Counted from the first letter of the stretch, positions 19,813 to 29,969 are shown. The stretch is DNA of 64,000 nucleotides from Christensenella intestinihominis (GCF_001678845.1 NZ_MAIQ01000002.1:124001-188000), one strand, 5' to 3'. Notes: generated by a model from the sequence alone, not told the origin. Made by a program: numbers and translations.

Positions 19813-21231
19813 CTAAGCCCTGCTAACGTTTTGATCCCAAAAAGTTCTCAAAATTTCGTTTATCACTCCAGGATTTTCAACAATATAACTTAGCATTTTT
19901 TCTTTTTCAAGATCAGAATTTGGTTGTGTTATTTTTAAATAATCCTTCTCCATTTGCTGTACTATATACTCCTGATCTTCGTCGTAAGTTTTAGAATAAC
20001 GGATAACCATCTCAGGATCTGTCCAGCCCCCAGCAGCCATTACTGCTTTTATATTCCCACCGGAAAGTGCCAGTTTTTTTGTAGCGCTTGCTGCCCGCAC
20101 ACTATGGAACACAATCTCACCCAGACAATTTGCAGGGACACTGGAAAACTTAAAGCCAGCATCACACATTTCAAGTATTACATTCTTAAATTTTCGATTG
20201 AGTTGCTCAGGCATGAGTGGCCGCCCATTTGGCTGGCAGATAATAAGCTGGTTATCATAATAATGATTGCAAAAAATATTTGTAAGCATTTCTTGTTGCA
20301 TAACTTTTAGCCGTTCTAACTTCGCTATAAGTAAATCGCTAATTTTACAAAACCGGTCAGTGGCAGGCGTTTTCGGCGATTTAAGCACAATGGTAGTGGT
20401 GGCATCAATCGTCTGGTCGGGGAATGCATAGAAAATATTTACTTTGGGAAGATTAAGATGCTCTTTTTTAATACGCGATATCGTTTTGGAGACATGAAGC
20501 GTCTTACTATCGATATCAAGATCATTCCATTGGAGCGCACCAACCTCCCCTCCCCGTGTTGTGCAATAATACTGGATACACAATGCAGCATGGATAACAT
20601 ATTTTTCATAGTCATCGGGCTGATCCGTATAGACAAGGATTTTCTCAATTTCCTGTGGAGAAAAAGCAGGCCTTTCTACTGATTTATAAGTTGGAGTATC
20701 CGCATTACAGACAGGATTTGCAGCAATCAAACCCCGCCGCTTTGCATGGTTAAATGCTGTCTTCAATAGTTTGCCGATACTTTTCGTTTGAGCGGGGCTG
20801 ATATTATTCCTTTTCGGATTACCTGGACTGAATACAGGCTTACATTCAGTTAATAGAAAATCATAATAGTCATCTATCATCTGTGTTGTCACATCTGATA
20901 GCTTATAGTTCCCAAGATAAGGAATGATATAGTTATTGATTAAAGATTCATTTCCAGCATAATACGAAGGGCTCCAATGCTTATTTCCATATGATTTTAT
21001 AAACTGAGTCAAATAATCCTCCACCAATAATCTTGATGGAGGAATTTTCCCTTTTCGTTTTGCTCGTTCTTCTGCTTTTTGTTCTTGAGCATCCAAATTC
21101 TTCTTTTCTTTTAGGGCTAACGCTTCGTTCATTGTCAGGCCGGATTTCCAGATTTGCTTTCTGCATTTACCGCTGCCCTCATAATAGATTACCGTGTATC
21201 TTCCATTTCCTCTTGAAACAATACTTGCCAT
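19813..21231 (-). CDS. int: Tyrosine integrase of the island
   Basis: 472 residues. An N-terminal arm-binding domain (about 1-60) is followed by a core-binding SAM-like domain (about 70-190) and a catalytic domain. It has Arg I in TTRGGEVGALQWNDLD (about residue 230), HSVRAASATKKLALSGG with His/Arg II, GGWTDPEMVIRYSKTYDED with the usual second His replaced by Trp, and the nucleophile Tyr in IRYSKT. The set is complete enough for activity. It sits next to attL and its 3' end faces the tRNA. It presumably made the crossover at TCCTAAG. Confidence 0.92.
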   Translation of the reverse strand: MASIVSRGNGRYTVIYYEGSGKCRKQIWKSGLTMNEALALKEKKNLDAQEQKAEERAKRKGKIPPSRLLVEDYLTQFIKSYGNKHWSPSYYAGNESLINNYIIPYLGNYKLSDVTTQMIDDYYDFLLTECKPVFSPGNPKRNNISPAQTKSIGKLLKTAFNHAKRRGLIAANPVCNADTPTYKSVERPAFSPQEIEKILVYTDQPDDYEKYVIHAALCIQYYCTTRGGEVGALQWNDLDIDSKTLHVSKTISRIKKEHLNLPKVNIFYAFPDQTIDATTTIVLKSPKTPATDRFCKISDLLIAKLERLKVMQQEMLTNIFCNHYYDNQLIICQPNGRPLMPEQLNRKFKNVILEMCDAGFKFSSVPANCLGEIVFHSVRAASATKKLALSGGNIKAVMAAGGWTDPEMVIRYSKTYDEDQEYIVQQMEKDYLKITQPNSDLEKEKMLSYIVENPGVINEILRTFWDQNVSRA

Positions 21232-21326
21232 TCTTCATTACCTCCATTTTTGTTGTTTGATACAAGAGTCAATAAAATCTTTACAATATTGTTCTATATC
21301 GCGAGTGTTCTCTGATCTTAACCATA

Positions 21327-21361
21327 AAAACCCATCATTCGATAAATCAAAAGATGGGTTT
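21327..21361 (-). terminator. Terminator of the hsd operon
   Basis: AAACCCATC (21328-21336) and GATGGGTTT (21353-21361) form a perfect 9-base stem. On the minus strand it is followed by a T-run. It lies between the last hsd-operon gene and the integrase. Confidence 0.7.
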
Positions 21362-21502
21362 ATCACTTTCCGCTCACTCAATTACAACATCGGAAAAATA
21401 TTTATATTTGACCTCATACCATTATACAATAGAAGAAGTCATTTTTCTTATCAAAAATTTTCTATTTTGTTTCCAAATGATTCCTTGCATTTTTATTACT
21501 AA

Positions 21503-22228
21503 TTACAAACCATGCACTTCATCCTGATCAAGTACTTTTTTTCGAAACTTCCAATCGGGCATATAATTACTTAAAAAATCATGAAAAAGCTTGCTGTGGT
21601 TAGGATATAAAAAATGCACCAACTCGTGCAATACGACATATTCAATGCAAGCAGGATTAGCTTTTGTGAGATATTGGTTAAATGTAATAGTTCCCCTGTG
21701 CGGGCTGCAGCTTCCCCACAATGTTTTCATCTTCCTCAGCAGAACCGTCGGCCTTCTGATATTATACTTTTCAACGATTGGAAACAGCTTGTTAACCTGT
21801 GCATTAAGAATCCTCAAAGAGTCTTTCCTCCACCACCGGTCAAATTGCGCGAACAATTTTGTTTGGTTGTTGATATCAGCCCCTCCAATTAAAAGATTCT
21901 TCCCATCTATATATACTACTTGCTTATCGCTCTGAAAGACAGAAAAAATTAAATCTTCTCCTAAATATCGTATGGAAATGCCACTTCGGATTTCATCAGT
22001 TGCCGCATATCCTTTGGTCTGCTCAAAATTTTGTATTTTTGTACTTATCCACTGTTTTTTGCTGGTAAGATATTGTTCAATCCAGAGTTTCGGTGTGTTC
22101 TCTGGAACAGAAAACTTAATTGTTTTATCTGGAAAAACCTTTAATCGGCAGGTCTTCATTTTTTTGCGCTCTACCAAAACGGAAACCGTTATATTCAGTT
22201 TGGACAAGGGAACATCATACATTTCCAT
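21503..22228 (-). CDS. YgjP-like zinc metallopeptidase-fold protein
   Basis: 241 residues, member of the YgjP/DUF45 family. The zinc signature is HELVH in YVVLHELVHFLYPNHSKLFH (about residues 200-219), with a third ligand His in the same segment. The N-terminal part (beta-rich, KMKTCRLKVFPDKTIKFSVP) is typical of the family. Such genes are often the last gene of type I restriction operons, as here 2 bases after hsdR. The role is unknown. Confidence 0.85.
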   Translation of the reverse strand: MEMYDVPLSKLNITVSVLVERKKMKTCRLKVFPDKTIKFSVPENTPKLWIEQYLTSKKQWISTKIQNFEQTKGYAATDEIRSGISIRYLGEDLIFSVFQSDKQVVYIDGKNLLIGGADINNQTKLFAQFDRWWRKDSLRILNAQVNKLFPIVEKYNIRRPTVLLRKMKTLWGSCSPHRGTITFNQYLTKANPACIEYVVLHELVHFLYPNHSKLFHDFLSNYMPDWKFRKKVLDQDEVHGL

Positions 22229-22230
22229 GC

Positions 22231-25200
22231 TTAATACACCCTCTTTGCTACCATCATGATTTCATCGATCATGATATCAATAGCATCCAGTGGCCAACCG
22301 AGATTATGGCATTCAATGAAGTCAAATAGAGCATCGTCCAGATGTTTTTTGATGTTCCGATGTACAACCACATTGTCACGCCAATCGCGTTTAGCATTCT
22401 TGGCAACAATCGTCTTCACTTCAAGAGCCAATTGTCCCAGTGACTCCCTTAGGCTATTGTCCGGGGATGACCCCATTGCTTTTTTTATCCCGCTGTTGAT
22501 AGAGCCGTAAAACGTCTTGGCTGCGCCATCATCGGCTATAAGCTCCGGATAATCCATCGTGCTTCGGTCTTCTCGATAGTCTTCCGCCATCTTCTCCATC
22601 TCAGAAAGATATTTTTCACTGTCGCGCTCAGCCATGTAATCGCTGATTGTTTTATTGATGCGATCCATGAAAGTCATATATTGAATCGGATCATCATATC
22701 TTCTACTTTCAAGAACCTCCACTTGCCGGGTTTGTATGGCCTCAGCTTTTGCCTCTTTTGAACCTAAACGCGCAAGCTGTTCCTCCATCTTGTCCTTGTT
22801 CAGAATATCCAGTGGCTCAATAATAATCTTGGCATCTTCAGCATTAACATAGGTATTCAAAAGCTGACGAACACCGTCTTCGTATTTTGAGAAATCAATG
22901 CTGTCATTAAAGCGCAAAGAAACGCTGTCTTTCAACTTCTTAAAAAACAGATAATCCTTTCTGTACGTTTCGCTTTGTTTATATCCAACTGCCTCGAATA
23001 AATCATGGCTGGAGTATAAGAAATCCACCAGTTTTGCAAAGGCGCTAAGTTTTGTATAAAAATCCTTTCGTGTTTCATAATCTCTTAAATGTTCCTGCCA
23101 TACATTGGCGCTGGTCTCATTCTCATCAATACCATTGAATATTTGCCATAGCGCTTTATGGAAGTCTTCAAGTTTTGTTTGCTGTTCCGATACAGCGGAA
23201 ATAGCCGTTCCTATGTCCGTAATATCAAAACCATCCAAGCCAGACTTGTCATCACTATATAAATCCAACGCCGAATTGAGCTTTTTGAATATGCCGATGT
23301 AATCAACAATCAGCCCAAAATCTTTATTCTCATAAACACGGTTCACTCGTGCGATTGCCTGAAGCAGCGTATGATCTCTCAGCGGTTTATCAACATACAA
23401 AACCGATGCAATCGGTGCATCGAAACCGGTGAGCAATTTGTCCTTAACAATTAACAGATCAATATCGCCATCTTCTTCTACAAAAGCCCCAGTCACGGCA
23501 TCCTCGTAAGTTTCATAGTTGTTTTTATAAAGAGGATCTACCTCTTTTCGGAAGAAGTCGGCAATAATTTTCTCAGTCTCTTTTGTGTTTTCCTCGTCAT
23601 CACCTTCCTTTTGCGTGTTTGGTGTAATAACTACGGCTGGATTCATCCCGCCCAAGTTTTTCAATAGATAAAACATCTCAACCGCTGCTGCCCTGGAGGA
23701 ACATGTCAACATGGCTTTAAACCCCTTTGGTCTAACGTAACTAATGAAATGCTCATGCAAGTCAAACGCTACCATCCTCAATCGTTGTTGGGTTTGAGAA
23801 ATAGCAACAAAACGACTGTATTTTTGTTCTAAATCTTTTCGCTCATCTTCAGTCAAGCCAACAGTAATGTATTTGAGATGGGCATTGATCTGCTCGCTGG
23901 TGACTTTCTGAGGGATAACGCGCCCCTCATAAACAATAGGGACGGTTACCTTATCATCAATGGCATCTTGCAAACTGTATCTGTCAATCAACGGCCCAAA
24001 CTTGGCGTATGTGTTCTTTGCACTTTCAATAGTCTCTTGGCCACTGTTTCGTGCTTTCTTTAGAAGAGGTGTGCCTGTAAACGCAATCTTCACAGCGTTC
24101 GGCAACACTCTGCCCATGTAGGCGTTCAACTTACCATACTGTGTTCGGTGGCCCTCATCGATAAACAAAAATAAATTATCGCTCCCATTGCTATAGTTCT
24201 GCTTAATTGCAGCTTCAAACTTGTTTACGAGTGCTGTTATAACCGTATTCCCCTCATCGTCAAGCAACTCAATTAAGCCCTTTCCAGTTTTGGCGCGGTG
24301 GGGGCTCATTTTTGTGCTGATAAAGTTATCTCGTATTTGCTTATCTAAATTTATTCGGTCTGTCACCATGATGAAGCGTGGGTTGCGGATCATGCTGCCT
24401 TTACGGGCGCTCTCACGCAGAAGCATCTTTGTAAGCATAATCATAGTGAGTGTTTTACCCGAACCTTGGGTATGCCATATAACGCCGTTTCGGGTTCCTG
24501 CATCGTCTTGCAGCAAAATGCGATTCATACATTTCATAACAGCGAAATATTGTTTGTAACGTGCAATTTTCTTTGCATTGTTATCATAGATGATAAAATT
24601 ACGAATCAAATCCAGCAATCTTTCTGGATGGAGCAAGGAAACCAATGCGCGATCCTGCTCTTTGATTTGTCCATCTGGAGAACATTTGCGACACCAATCC
24701 TGCTGCCAATCTTTGCTGTCCTTATCCTCGTGCCAGGAAACGAAATATTTTGCCGCCGTGCCACAAGTGCCATACAGCACTTTATCAGGGTTCATTGCTA
24801 TAACAAGCTGGCTATATTGAAATAACTGTTGAATATATTCATTGCCCCAATTGCGGATGTTTTGTGTTACTCCCTCCATCACATCAACGCTGGATTTTTT
24901 GCACTCAATTACCACTAAAGGAATACCATTTACCAACACAACAATATCCGGACGAGTAAACTTCCCGTTTGGTCGCTCCACCTCAAATTCATCCGTCACT
25001 TGAAAAATGTTGTTCTCTGGATGTTCAAAGTCAATATAATCAATGTCAAAGGATTGCTTGGTGCTGTCCGGCAGGGCTTCTTCCAAACTCTTGCCGGAGC
25101 AAAGCATCTCATACACTTCTTTGTTGGCGGCATAAAGCCCGGCGGCATTCTGCACATTCATGGCGCGAATAGCTGTAGCGATAGAACCGCCAGAAAAATA

Positions 25201-25398
25201 ACGCTCTTCGCTACCATAAGGGTAGGTGCGTTTGCTTAAAAACGCCTCCAACTCGCTTTCAAACAGCACCGCTTTGCGCGAACCACGTTTTTGCTCCGCA
25301 TCGCCTCTCGATACTCGTGTATATCCCAGCTTCTCAAGCACTTGTAGTGCCCGCTCCTGCGATTCTGGTCGTTCATTGAATATTGTGTGGCTTGGCAT
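22231..25398 (-). CDS. hsdR: Type I restriction enzyme R subunit
   Basis: 1055 residues, the motor and nuclease subunit of a type I restriction complex. The N-terminal PD-ExK nuclease has Pro150-Asp151 and E165-C-K167 in RPDIVVLVNG...VIECKK. The SF2 motor has Walker A GSGKT (about 312-316), FIDEGHRTQYG (motif II, near 417), FTGTPLLKK (III) and VNRVYENKDFGLIVDY (VI). The C-terminal third is helical and presumably binds HsdM/HsdS. The frame is full length with no visible lesion. It cuts DNA lacking the methylation set by HsdM/HsdS. Confidence 0.96.
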   Translation of the reverse strand: MPSHTIFNERPESQERALQVLEKLGYTRVSRGDAEQKRGSRKAVLFESELEAFLSKRTYPYGSEERYFSGGSIATAIRAMNVQNAAGLYAANKEVYEMLCSGKSLEEALPDSTKQSFDIDYIDFEHPENNIFQVTDEFEVERPNGKFTRPDIVVLVNGIPLVVIECKKSSVDVMEGVTQNIRNWGNEYIQQLFQYSQLVIAMNPDKVLYGTCGTAAKYFVSWHEDKDSKDWQQDWCRKCSPDGQIKEQDRALVSLLHPERLLDLIRNFIIYDNNAKKIARYKQYFAVMKCMNRILLQDDAGTRNGVIWHTQGSGKTLTMIMLTKMLLRESARKGSMIRNPRFIMVTDRINLDKQIRDNFISTKMSPHRAKTGKGLIELLDDEGNTVITALVNKFEAAIKQNYSNGSDNLFLFIDEGHRTQYGKLNAYMGRVLPNAVKIAFTGTPLLKKARNSGQETIESAKNTYAKFGPLIDRYSLQDAIDDKVTVPIVYEGRVIPQKVTSEQINAHLKYITVGLTEDERKDLEQKYSRFVAISQTQQRLRMVAFDLHEHFISYVRPKGFKAMLTCSSRAAAVEMFYLLKNLGGMNPAVVITPNTQKEGDDEENTKETEKIIADFFRKEVDPLYKNNYETYEDAVTGAFVEEDGDIDLLIVKDKLLTGFDAPIASVLYVDKPLRDHTLLQAIARVNRVYENKDFGLIVDYIGIFKKLNSALDLYSDDKSGLDGFDITDIGTAISAVSEQQTKLEDFHKALWQIFNGIDENETSANVWQEHLRDYETRKDFYTKLSAFAKLVDFLYSSHDLFEAVGYKQSETYRKDYLFFKKLKDSVSLRFNDSIDFSKYEDGVRQLLNTYVNAEDAKIIIEPLDILNKDKMEEQLARLGSKEAKAEAIQTRQVEVLESRRYDDPIQYMTFMDRINKTISDYMAERDSEKYLSEMEKMAEDYREDRSTMDYPELIADDGAAKTFYGSINSGIKKAMGSSPDNSLRESLGQLALEVKTIVAKNAKRDWRDNVVVHRNIKKHLDDALFDFIECHNLGWPLDAIDIMIDEIMMVAKRVY

Positions 25399-25408
25399 GG
25401 CGGCCTCC

Positions 25409-26671
25409 TTAAACTGATACTCGCACGATTCCGGTTAACAATAGTTGCATCAAGGCTTTTTTCTTTTGCTGCCATTGAGCAAGTTCTTGTTCCAATAAAT
25501 CTAACTTTCTAGCCGAGGAAGATAATATGTCCGCAATTTGTTGCTGCTCCTCAAGCGGAGGCAAATAAACAACAATATTTTTGATTATATTTAAGTTCAG
25601 TCCACCCCTAGCACCGTCTCCCGAGGAAAGTATCCGCAATTCGGTATATCTGTTTTCCAAGTTCCAAAACAAATATTCTGTGTCAAAGTCTTTGCTGGGC
25701 AGAATGGCTGCAATCGATTGATTGGTGCATAGAGGAACATAATTGACCGCAACAGTTCCTCGGGTTTTTCCTTGCCCCGCCAAACCAACCAAAACGCATT
25801 TTTCAGGCAAGAGTTTGGTTCCTGAGTTTGACAAACCTCGTTCTGAAATGCGCCTTTCAACTTCATACACACGTTTGTAATTTAACTCTCCAGAACTCAT
25901 CCAGCGAATATCTCCACCCCAATAATCCTGAACTTTCGTTGATGGAGTGGCTCCTGTACACACTTCTGTTATGTTCCCAATTTTTACTTTTTTATATATT
26001 TGCTTATCACAGAGCAAAGTTTGCATCAACCACTTTTTGCAGTTGCGTTCTTCCTCTATAAGCTGTTGTTTTAGCTCAATAATCTTATCGCATTGGTTAA
26101 GAATTTCTACAATTTTACATTGTTCCTTGATAGATGGGAATGCAATTTTACCTTTTAGGACGTCTTCATTATTCACTTTCATATCATTCTTTGCCCCTTT
26201 TTTTACAAGTGGGTAAAGGTAATTATTTAGAAAGGTATCCATTTGAAAGTAATAGTTTAAATATCTGCCGACTATATTATTTTTGCAGTGATATACAGCA
26301 TATAAAGTCGATACAATTCCTGGCATACCTAAATTCAATTTGATTATCCCATATGGATTCGCTTTTAAAGGACTTTTTGTGTATACGATATCACCAATAT
26401 TAACAACATGATAATTATCTACCGATTCGCCCGCATATGATCGCCCTAACAACTCAATTTGATTAACAACACCAAAATCTCCAGACACAGATAATACGTC
26501 TTCTTTAGAAAAATGATTGTTATAATTTCGTTGACGGTTTTCGCTCAACTCGCTATTCAACTTTTTATATTTCCAATCATCCGGATATAAGCATCCCTTA
26601 GTCTTTGTGTAACCTTGCGGCATTTTGCCTTGAGCAACATCTGTAATGCGCTCTTTTATATCGCTACGCAT
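25409..26671 (-). CDS. hsdS: Type I restriction specificity subunit, two target domains
   Basis: 420 residues with two target-recognition domains, each followed by a conserved helical segment. TRD1 is about 20-170, with FPSIKEQCKIVEILNQCDKIIELKQQLIEEE as the central spacer. TRD2 is about 220-370, ending VYLPPLEEQQQIADILSS...LEQELAQWQQKKKALMQLLLTG. It directs both methylation and restriction. It lies 10 bases upstream of hsdR and directly downstream of the broken dinD. Confidence 0.93.
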   Translation of the reverse strand: MRSDIKERITDVAQGKMPQGYTKTKGCLYPDDWKYKKLNSELSENRQRNYNNHFSKEDVLSVSGDFGVVNQIELLGRSYAGESVDNYHVVNIGDIVYTKSPLKANPYGIIKLNLGMPGIVSTLYAVYHCKNNIVGRYLNYYFQMDTFLNNYLYPLVKKGAKNDMKVNNEDVLKGKIAFPSIKEQCKIVEILNQCDKIIELKQQLIEEERNCKKWLMQTLLCDKQIYKKVKIGNITEVCTGATPSTKVQDYWGGDIRWMSSGELNYKRVYEVERRISERGLSNSGTKLLPEKCVLVGLAGQGKTRGTVAVNYVPLCTNQSIAAILPSKDFDTEYLFWNLENRYTELRILSSGDGARGGLNLNIIKNIVVYLPPLEEQQQIADILSSSARKLDLLEQELAQWQQKKKALMQLLLTGIVRVSV

Positions 26672-26686
26672 ATTTTCACATCCATT

Positions 26687-27485
26687 TCAAATCCTACTTG
26701 TTAACTTCGGTAGTTTCCCATCAGTCAAACGCTTTTTCTCAGTTTCACGCTCTATCTGCTTAATGCTCTTTTCCGGTATAGGCAAATTCTCAGGTATGTT
26801 ACCGCCTAATTCATGTATCGTCTGGCGAACCTTGGCACCTACTTCATAATACGTTTCGTAAGCTGCCTGTTTGCCCGTAATATTTTCTCGCCGAAGTTTC
26901 TCATCCGTTTGCGTGGCGCGAAACAAATTTGCCGCCAACTCTGTGCTTCCCATATGGCCAAGAATCTTCTGGCCCTTCTTTAAGCCCTTACGGGCATGAA
27001 TCTCCCGGACATCAACCACCATGTAAACCCTGATAGCCCTTGTTTTGGAAAATCGCATATTACTGCTGCGTCTCTACCCCGGCCATTTGCGCCGCCTCGG
27101 CCAGTGACTTGTCATCAATCAACTCCTGCTGCCTGGTTTTCACAGCAAAGTAAATCTGCCCAACGGCAATGACTTCTTTGCGGGGATCGCCGTTCATGAC
27201 AATCAGGTAACCTGCATATCGGGAAAGCATGATATCGTCAATTTCACGCTCTGCGCCCGAGCCGATTTCAACCATTTTGTTGATATCAACAAAATGGTCT
27301 TCAATTTCAGCACCACTATTCGCGCAAGCTGTTTTTGCCTTGTTGATAATATTGTTAAAGTTTCGCCATTCAGTGTATTCGAGTATTTCTTGCAATTCTC
27401 TTGCAAACCAAAATTCCTCTCCCAGTTCATTGAAATGTTTGATGCTTTCAAAGGTTTGATCGCTGTATCTCGCAATATCACTCAT
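26687..27485 (-). pseudogene. dinD: Broken dinD (DNA-damage-inducible protein D)
   Basis: Two adjoining minus-strand frames together make a DinD-like protein. The first (27485-27060) gives EEFWFARELQEILEYTEWRNF and DHFVDINKMVEIGSGAEREI and stops at a TAA after VETQQ. Reading past that stop in the same frame gives YAIFQNKGYQGLHGG and then a second stop. The matching continuation, IHARKGLKKGQKILGHMGS and ELAANLFRATQTDEKL, is in another frame (27058-26687). So there is one in-frame stop and one frameshift. The stretch before AAQMAGV is also shorter than in E. coli DinD as I recall it. The first frame overlaps the hsdM stop by 4 bases. dinD-like genes are often found in type I loci. Sequencing error at one site is possible but two lesions make decay more likely. 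Confidence 0.82.
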
Positions 27486-29080
27486 AAGCCAAGCTCCTTC
27501 AAATATTCATCCATTTTCTTCTCTGCCTCTGTAATTTCTAATTTCAGTCTGGTTATATTTGTATTCACCTGTTCAATATCCACAAGTGGTTCTTCCTCGA
27601 AGGTATCCACATAACGAGGAATATTAAGGTTATACTCATTTTCTTTGATTTCTTCCAAAGGTGCTAAATGAGCAAATTTTTCAACGTCTTGGCGGTTGGT
27701 ATAGACAGTCAAAATATCCTGAATATGCTTTTCGGTCAGTTCATTTTGATTGGTGCCCTTCACATAACGGAAATTACCGTTTTCATCCTTCTTGCTCGCA
27801 TCAATAAACAGCACATCACTGTTTTTGCGATTCTTCTTAAATACCAAAATACAAGCCGGGATGCTTGTGCCATAAAACACATTCTCAGGCAAACCGATCA
27901 CTGCATCCAACAGATTCTCTTCAATTACTCTCTTTCTGATAAGCCCTTCCGACGCACCACGGAACAAAACGCCGTGTGGCGCAATAGCCGCTATTCTCCC
28001 ATTTACTGCGAGGCTATGGATCATATGCAGCAAAAATGCCCAGTCACCTTTACTGGCTGGAGGTACTCCCCAATCGAAACGATGAAATTTATCCAGCTTG
28101 GCTTCCATCTTAAACTCTTTCTTTGCTTTCCCGGTTTTCGGGTCTTTTCCTGTTGTATCGCCACCAGGGTTAAACCCGGCAGCCCACTTATCTTTGGAAA
28201 ATGGCATATTAGCAACAATGGCATCAAAGAGCATGAGATTACCATCATCATCCTTGAACATCGGGTTGGCCAGAGTGTCACCCCATGCCATTTTTGCGTC
28301 GCGGATTTCATGGATATACATATTCATACGCGCCATAGCTAGCGACGAACCATTGACCTCCTGCCCAAAAATCGAAACTGAACTGGTACCGGTTAGAGGA
28401 TCAATTTGTTTTTTTGCTGCCTTAATCAGTAATGAACCCGATCCACAGGTTGGGTCATATACTCGGTCACCCGGATGTACATCTACCAAACGCGCCATTA
28501 TTTCAGAAACAGCTGATGGGGTATAGAAACTGCCCGCCTTTTTCCCTGCCATACTTGCGAATTGGCCTATCATGTATTCATAAGCATCGCCAACCACATC
28601 AACGGGTACTTGTCCTTCTTCGGGTTCAATGCTTCTAGGTCTCATATCTAGAGAAATTAAATCTTCGAGCAGCGTACGAAGTAGCGCATTTTTGTGTTCT
28701 CTGGTGCCAAGGGCATTTTCACTGTTGTAGTCAACAGTACACAGCACCCCACCAAACTGCTGATTATTATCATTTTCGATCTGCCGCATTGCCTGATTGA
28801 TCTGCTGGCCGATGTTTTCGGCATGCCTCTGTTCGTACAATGTTTGAAAATTACTATCGGAAGCAATCGTAAATGGCAAGTAACGTTTTTGACGCTCAAG
28901 CCGCTCGCCAGAATACTCTTTTTTTAGGTCGTCCAAAGCCTCGTTATATGTGTCACTTAGGTACTTCACAAACATAAGTGGTAAAATATAGTCCTTATAG
29001 TTTGCTGCATCAATGGTGTCGCGCAAAGTATCCGCGCATTTCATCAAAGCATTTTCAATATCTTTTTTGGTTGTTCCCAT
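27482..29080 (-). CDS. hsdM: Type I restriction-modification methyltransferase subunit
   Basis: 532 residues. N-terminal helical domain, then an adenine methyltransferase with the AdoMet motif DPTCGSGSLL (about 209-218) and catalytic motif IV NMPFS (about 291-295) in place of the more common NPPF. The Met variant also occurs in this family and probably does not abolish activity. The C-terminal coiled segment pairs with HsdS. Encoded between the half hsdS (1-base gap) and dinD (4-base overlap). Confidence 0.95.
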   Translation of the reverse strand: MGTTKKDIENALMKCADTLRDTIDAANYKDYILPLMFVKYLSDTYNEALDDLKKEYSGERLERQKRYLPFTIASDSNFQTLYEQRHAENIGQQINQAMRQIENDNNQQFGGVLCTVDYNSENALGTREHKNALLRTLLEDLISLDMRPRSIEPEEGQVPVDVVGDAYEYMIGQFASMAGKKAGSFYTPSAVSEIMARLVDVHPGDRVYDPTCGSGSLLIKAAKKQIDPLTGTSSVSIFGQEVNGSSLAMARMNMYIHEIRDAKMAWGDTLANPMFKDDDGNLMLFDAIVANMPFSKDKWAAGFNPGGDTTGKDPKTGKAKKEFKMEAKLDKFHRFDWGVPPASKGDWAFLLHMIHSLAVNGRIAAIAPHGVLFRGASEGLIRKRVIEENLLDAVIGLPENVFYGTSIPACILVFKKNRKNSDVLFIDASKKDENGNFRYVKGTNQNELTEKHIQDILTVYTNRQDVEKFAHLAPLEEIKENEYNLNIPRYVDTFEEEPLVDIEQVNTNITRLKLEITEAEKKMDEYLKELGL

Positions 29081-29081
29081 G

Positions 29082-29678
29082 CTATTCTCCTCCGATGACG
29101 CTATTGATCACAGCATCCATTTTTAAGTCATATTGCTGTATGAGCTCTAAATGAAGTTGCTTTTGTTTTATATTCATCTCGCTATATGTTGCAATTGCCT
29201 TTTGCTTCTCCACAGGAGGCAATGGTATATTCAATTCCGATAGTGCCGATATTTTTATTCCGCCTGAAGTTTGGCCGCTTTCACGAATAGCCAGCACTTC
29301 CAAAATGTTACGATGAGCAAGATAGCAACATAAAAACTCAGGGAGAAGCACATCGTTTTGAAGCCGAATAATGGCAAATTGGGATGGCACCACGAAACCT
29401 GTTAACGTTTTTGTTATGAATACCGGGCAAAATGGCGGGAAAAGTCGAAGAATAATATCATTTATTCCGGTTATAAACTGTTCTTCAAGTTTTTCACTTG
29501 CAAGGTACCGATCCAATAGTTGTACGTTAATGCTACCGTCATCATTGATCGAACGCAAATTGAGATTTCTGTACTCGACAGCTAGAGTAGAATTGTTTTT
29601 AACTTCTTTTCTGCTCAAAACAAGCCCGCTTTGAATTTCTGCAAGTTCAGAAAGCTTTCGATACTTCGTGTTCGTCAC
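29082..29678 (-). CDS. Half-size type I specificity subunit (single target domain)
   Basis: 198 residues, about half of a normal HsdS. One target-recognition domain is visible, with the conserved segment ELNIPLPPVEKQKAIATYSEMNIKQKQLHLELIQQ at its end. It starts with GTG closely preceded by AAAAGGGG. Half subunits can dimerise to give a palindromic specificity, or this may be a donor or remnant of an alternative HsdS. The operon already holds a two-domain hsdS at 25409. Confidence 0.8.
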   Translation of the reverse strand: MTNTKYRKLSELAEIQSGLVLSRKEVKNNSTLAVEYRNLNLRSINDDGSINVQLLDRYLASEKLEEQFITGINDIILRLFPPFCPVFITKTLTGFVVPSQFAIIRLQNDVLLPEFLCCYLAHRNILEVLAIRESGQTSGGIKISALSELNIPLPPVEKQKAIATYSEMNIKQKQLHLELIQQYDLKMDAVINSVIGGE

Positions 29679-29692
29679 CCCCTTTTAGAACA

Positions 29693-29725
29693 AGAGACCC
29701 GCCCCCTAAGGGAAGGCGGGCCTCT
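29693..29725. terminator. Strong hairpin between the small gene and half hsdS
   Basis: AGAGACCCGCC and GGCGGGCCTCT form a long imperfect GC-rich stem (one internal mismatch). The T-richness after it on the minus strand is modest, so it may only partly reduce read-through from the small first gene into the hsd genes. Confidence 0.5.
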
Positions 29726-29737
29726 CATCACTTCTTT

Positions 29738-29941
29738 TTAGGAAGTATGTGTCTCCAAGCAGCAGTAGTAGCAGCCATTCACTTGGCTATAATACTTCTT
29801 TGCTTCCCGAACCGCATCTTGCGATGCGGCAAAGTCGCCTAGATATTGGCGATTCTCAGGTTCTGGGAGCCAGTTGCATATCGCGCGATGAACTTCATGA
29901 TCGCCATTGTTCTGGGCATTTTTGTTTACATAAAAACGCAT
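29738..29941 (-). CDS. Small conserved protein linked to type I RM loci
   Basis: 67 residues starting MRFYVNKNAQNNGDHEVHRAIC, with NRQYLGDFAASQDAVREAKKYY in the middle and a Cys-rich end GCYYCCLETH. GGAAGGAGG precedes the ATG. I recall similar small proteins of unknown function next to restriction-modification genes. The His and Cys residues (C22, the CYYCC group, H65) could form a metal site. First gene of the hsd operon. Confidence 0.78.
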   Translation of the reverse strand: MRFYVNKNAQNNGDHEVHRAICNWLPEPENRQYLGDFAASQDAVREAKKYYSQVNGCYYCCLETHTS

Positions 29942-29969
29942 TGATTTGTCCTCCTTCCCTTAAAGTGAC

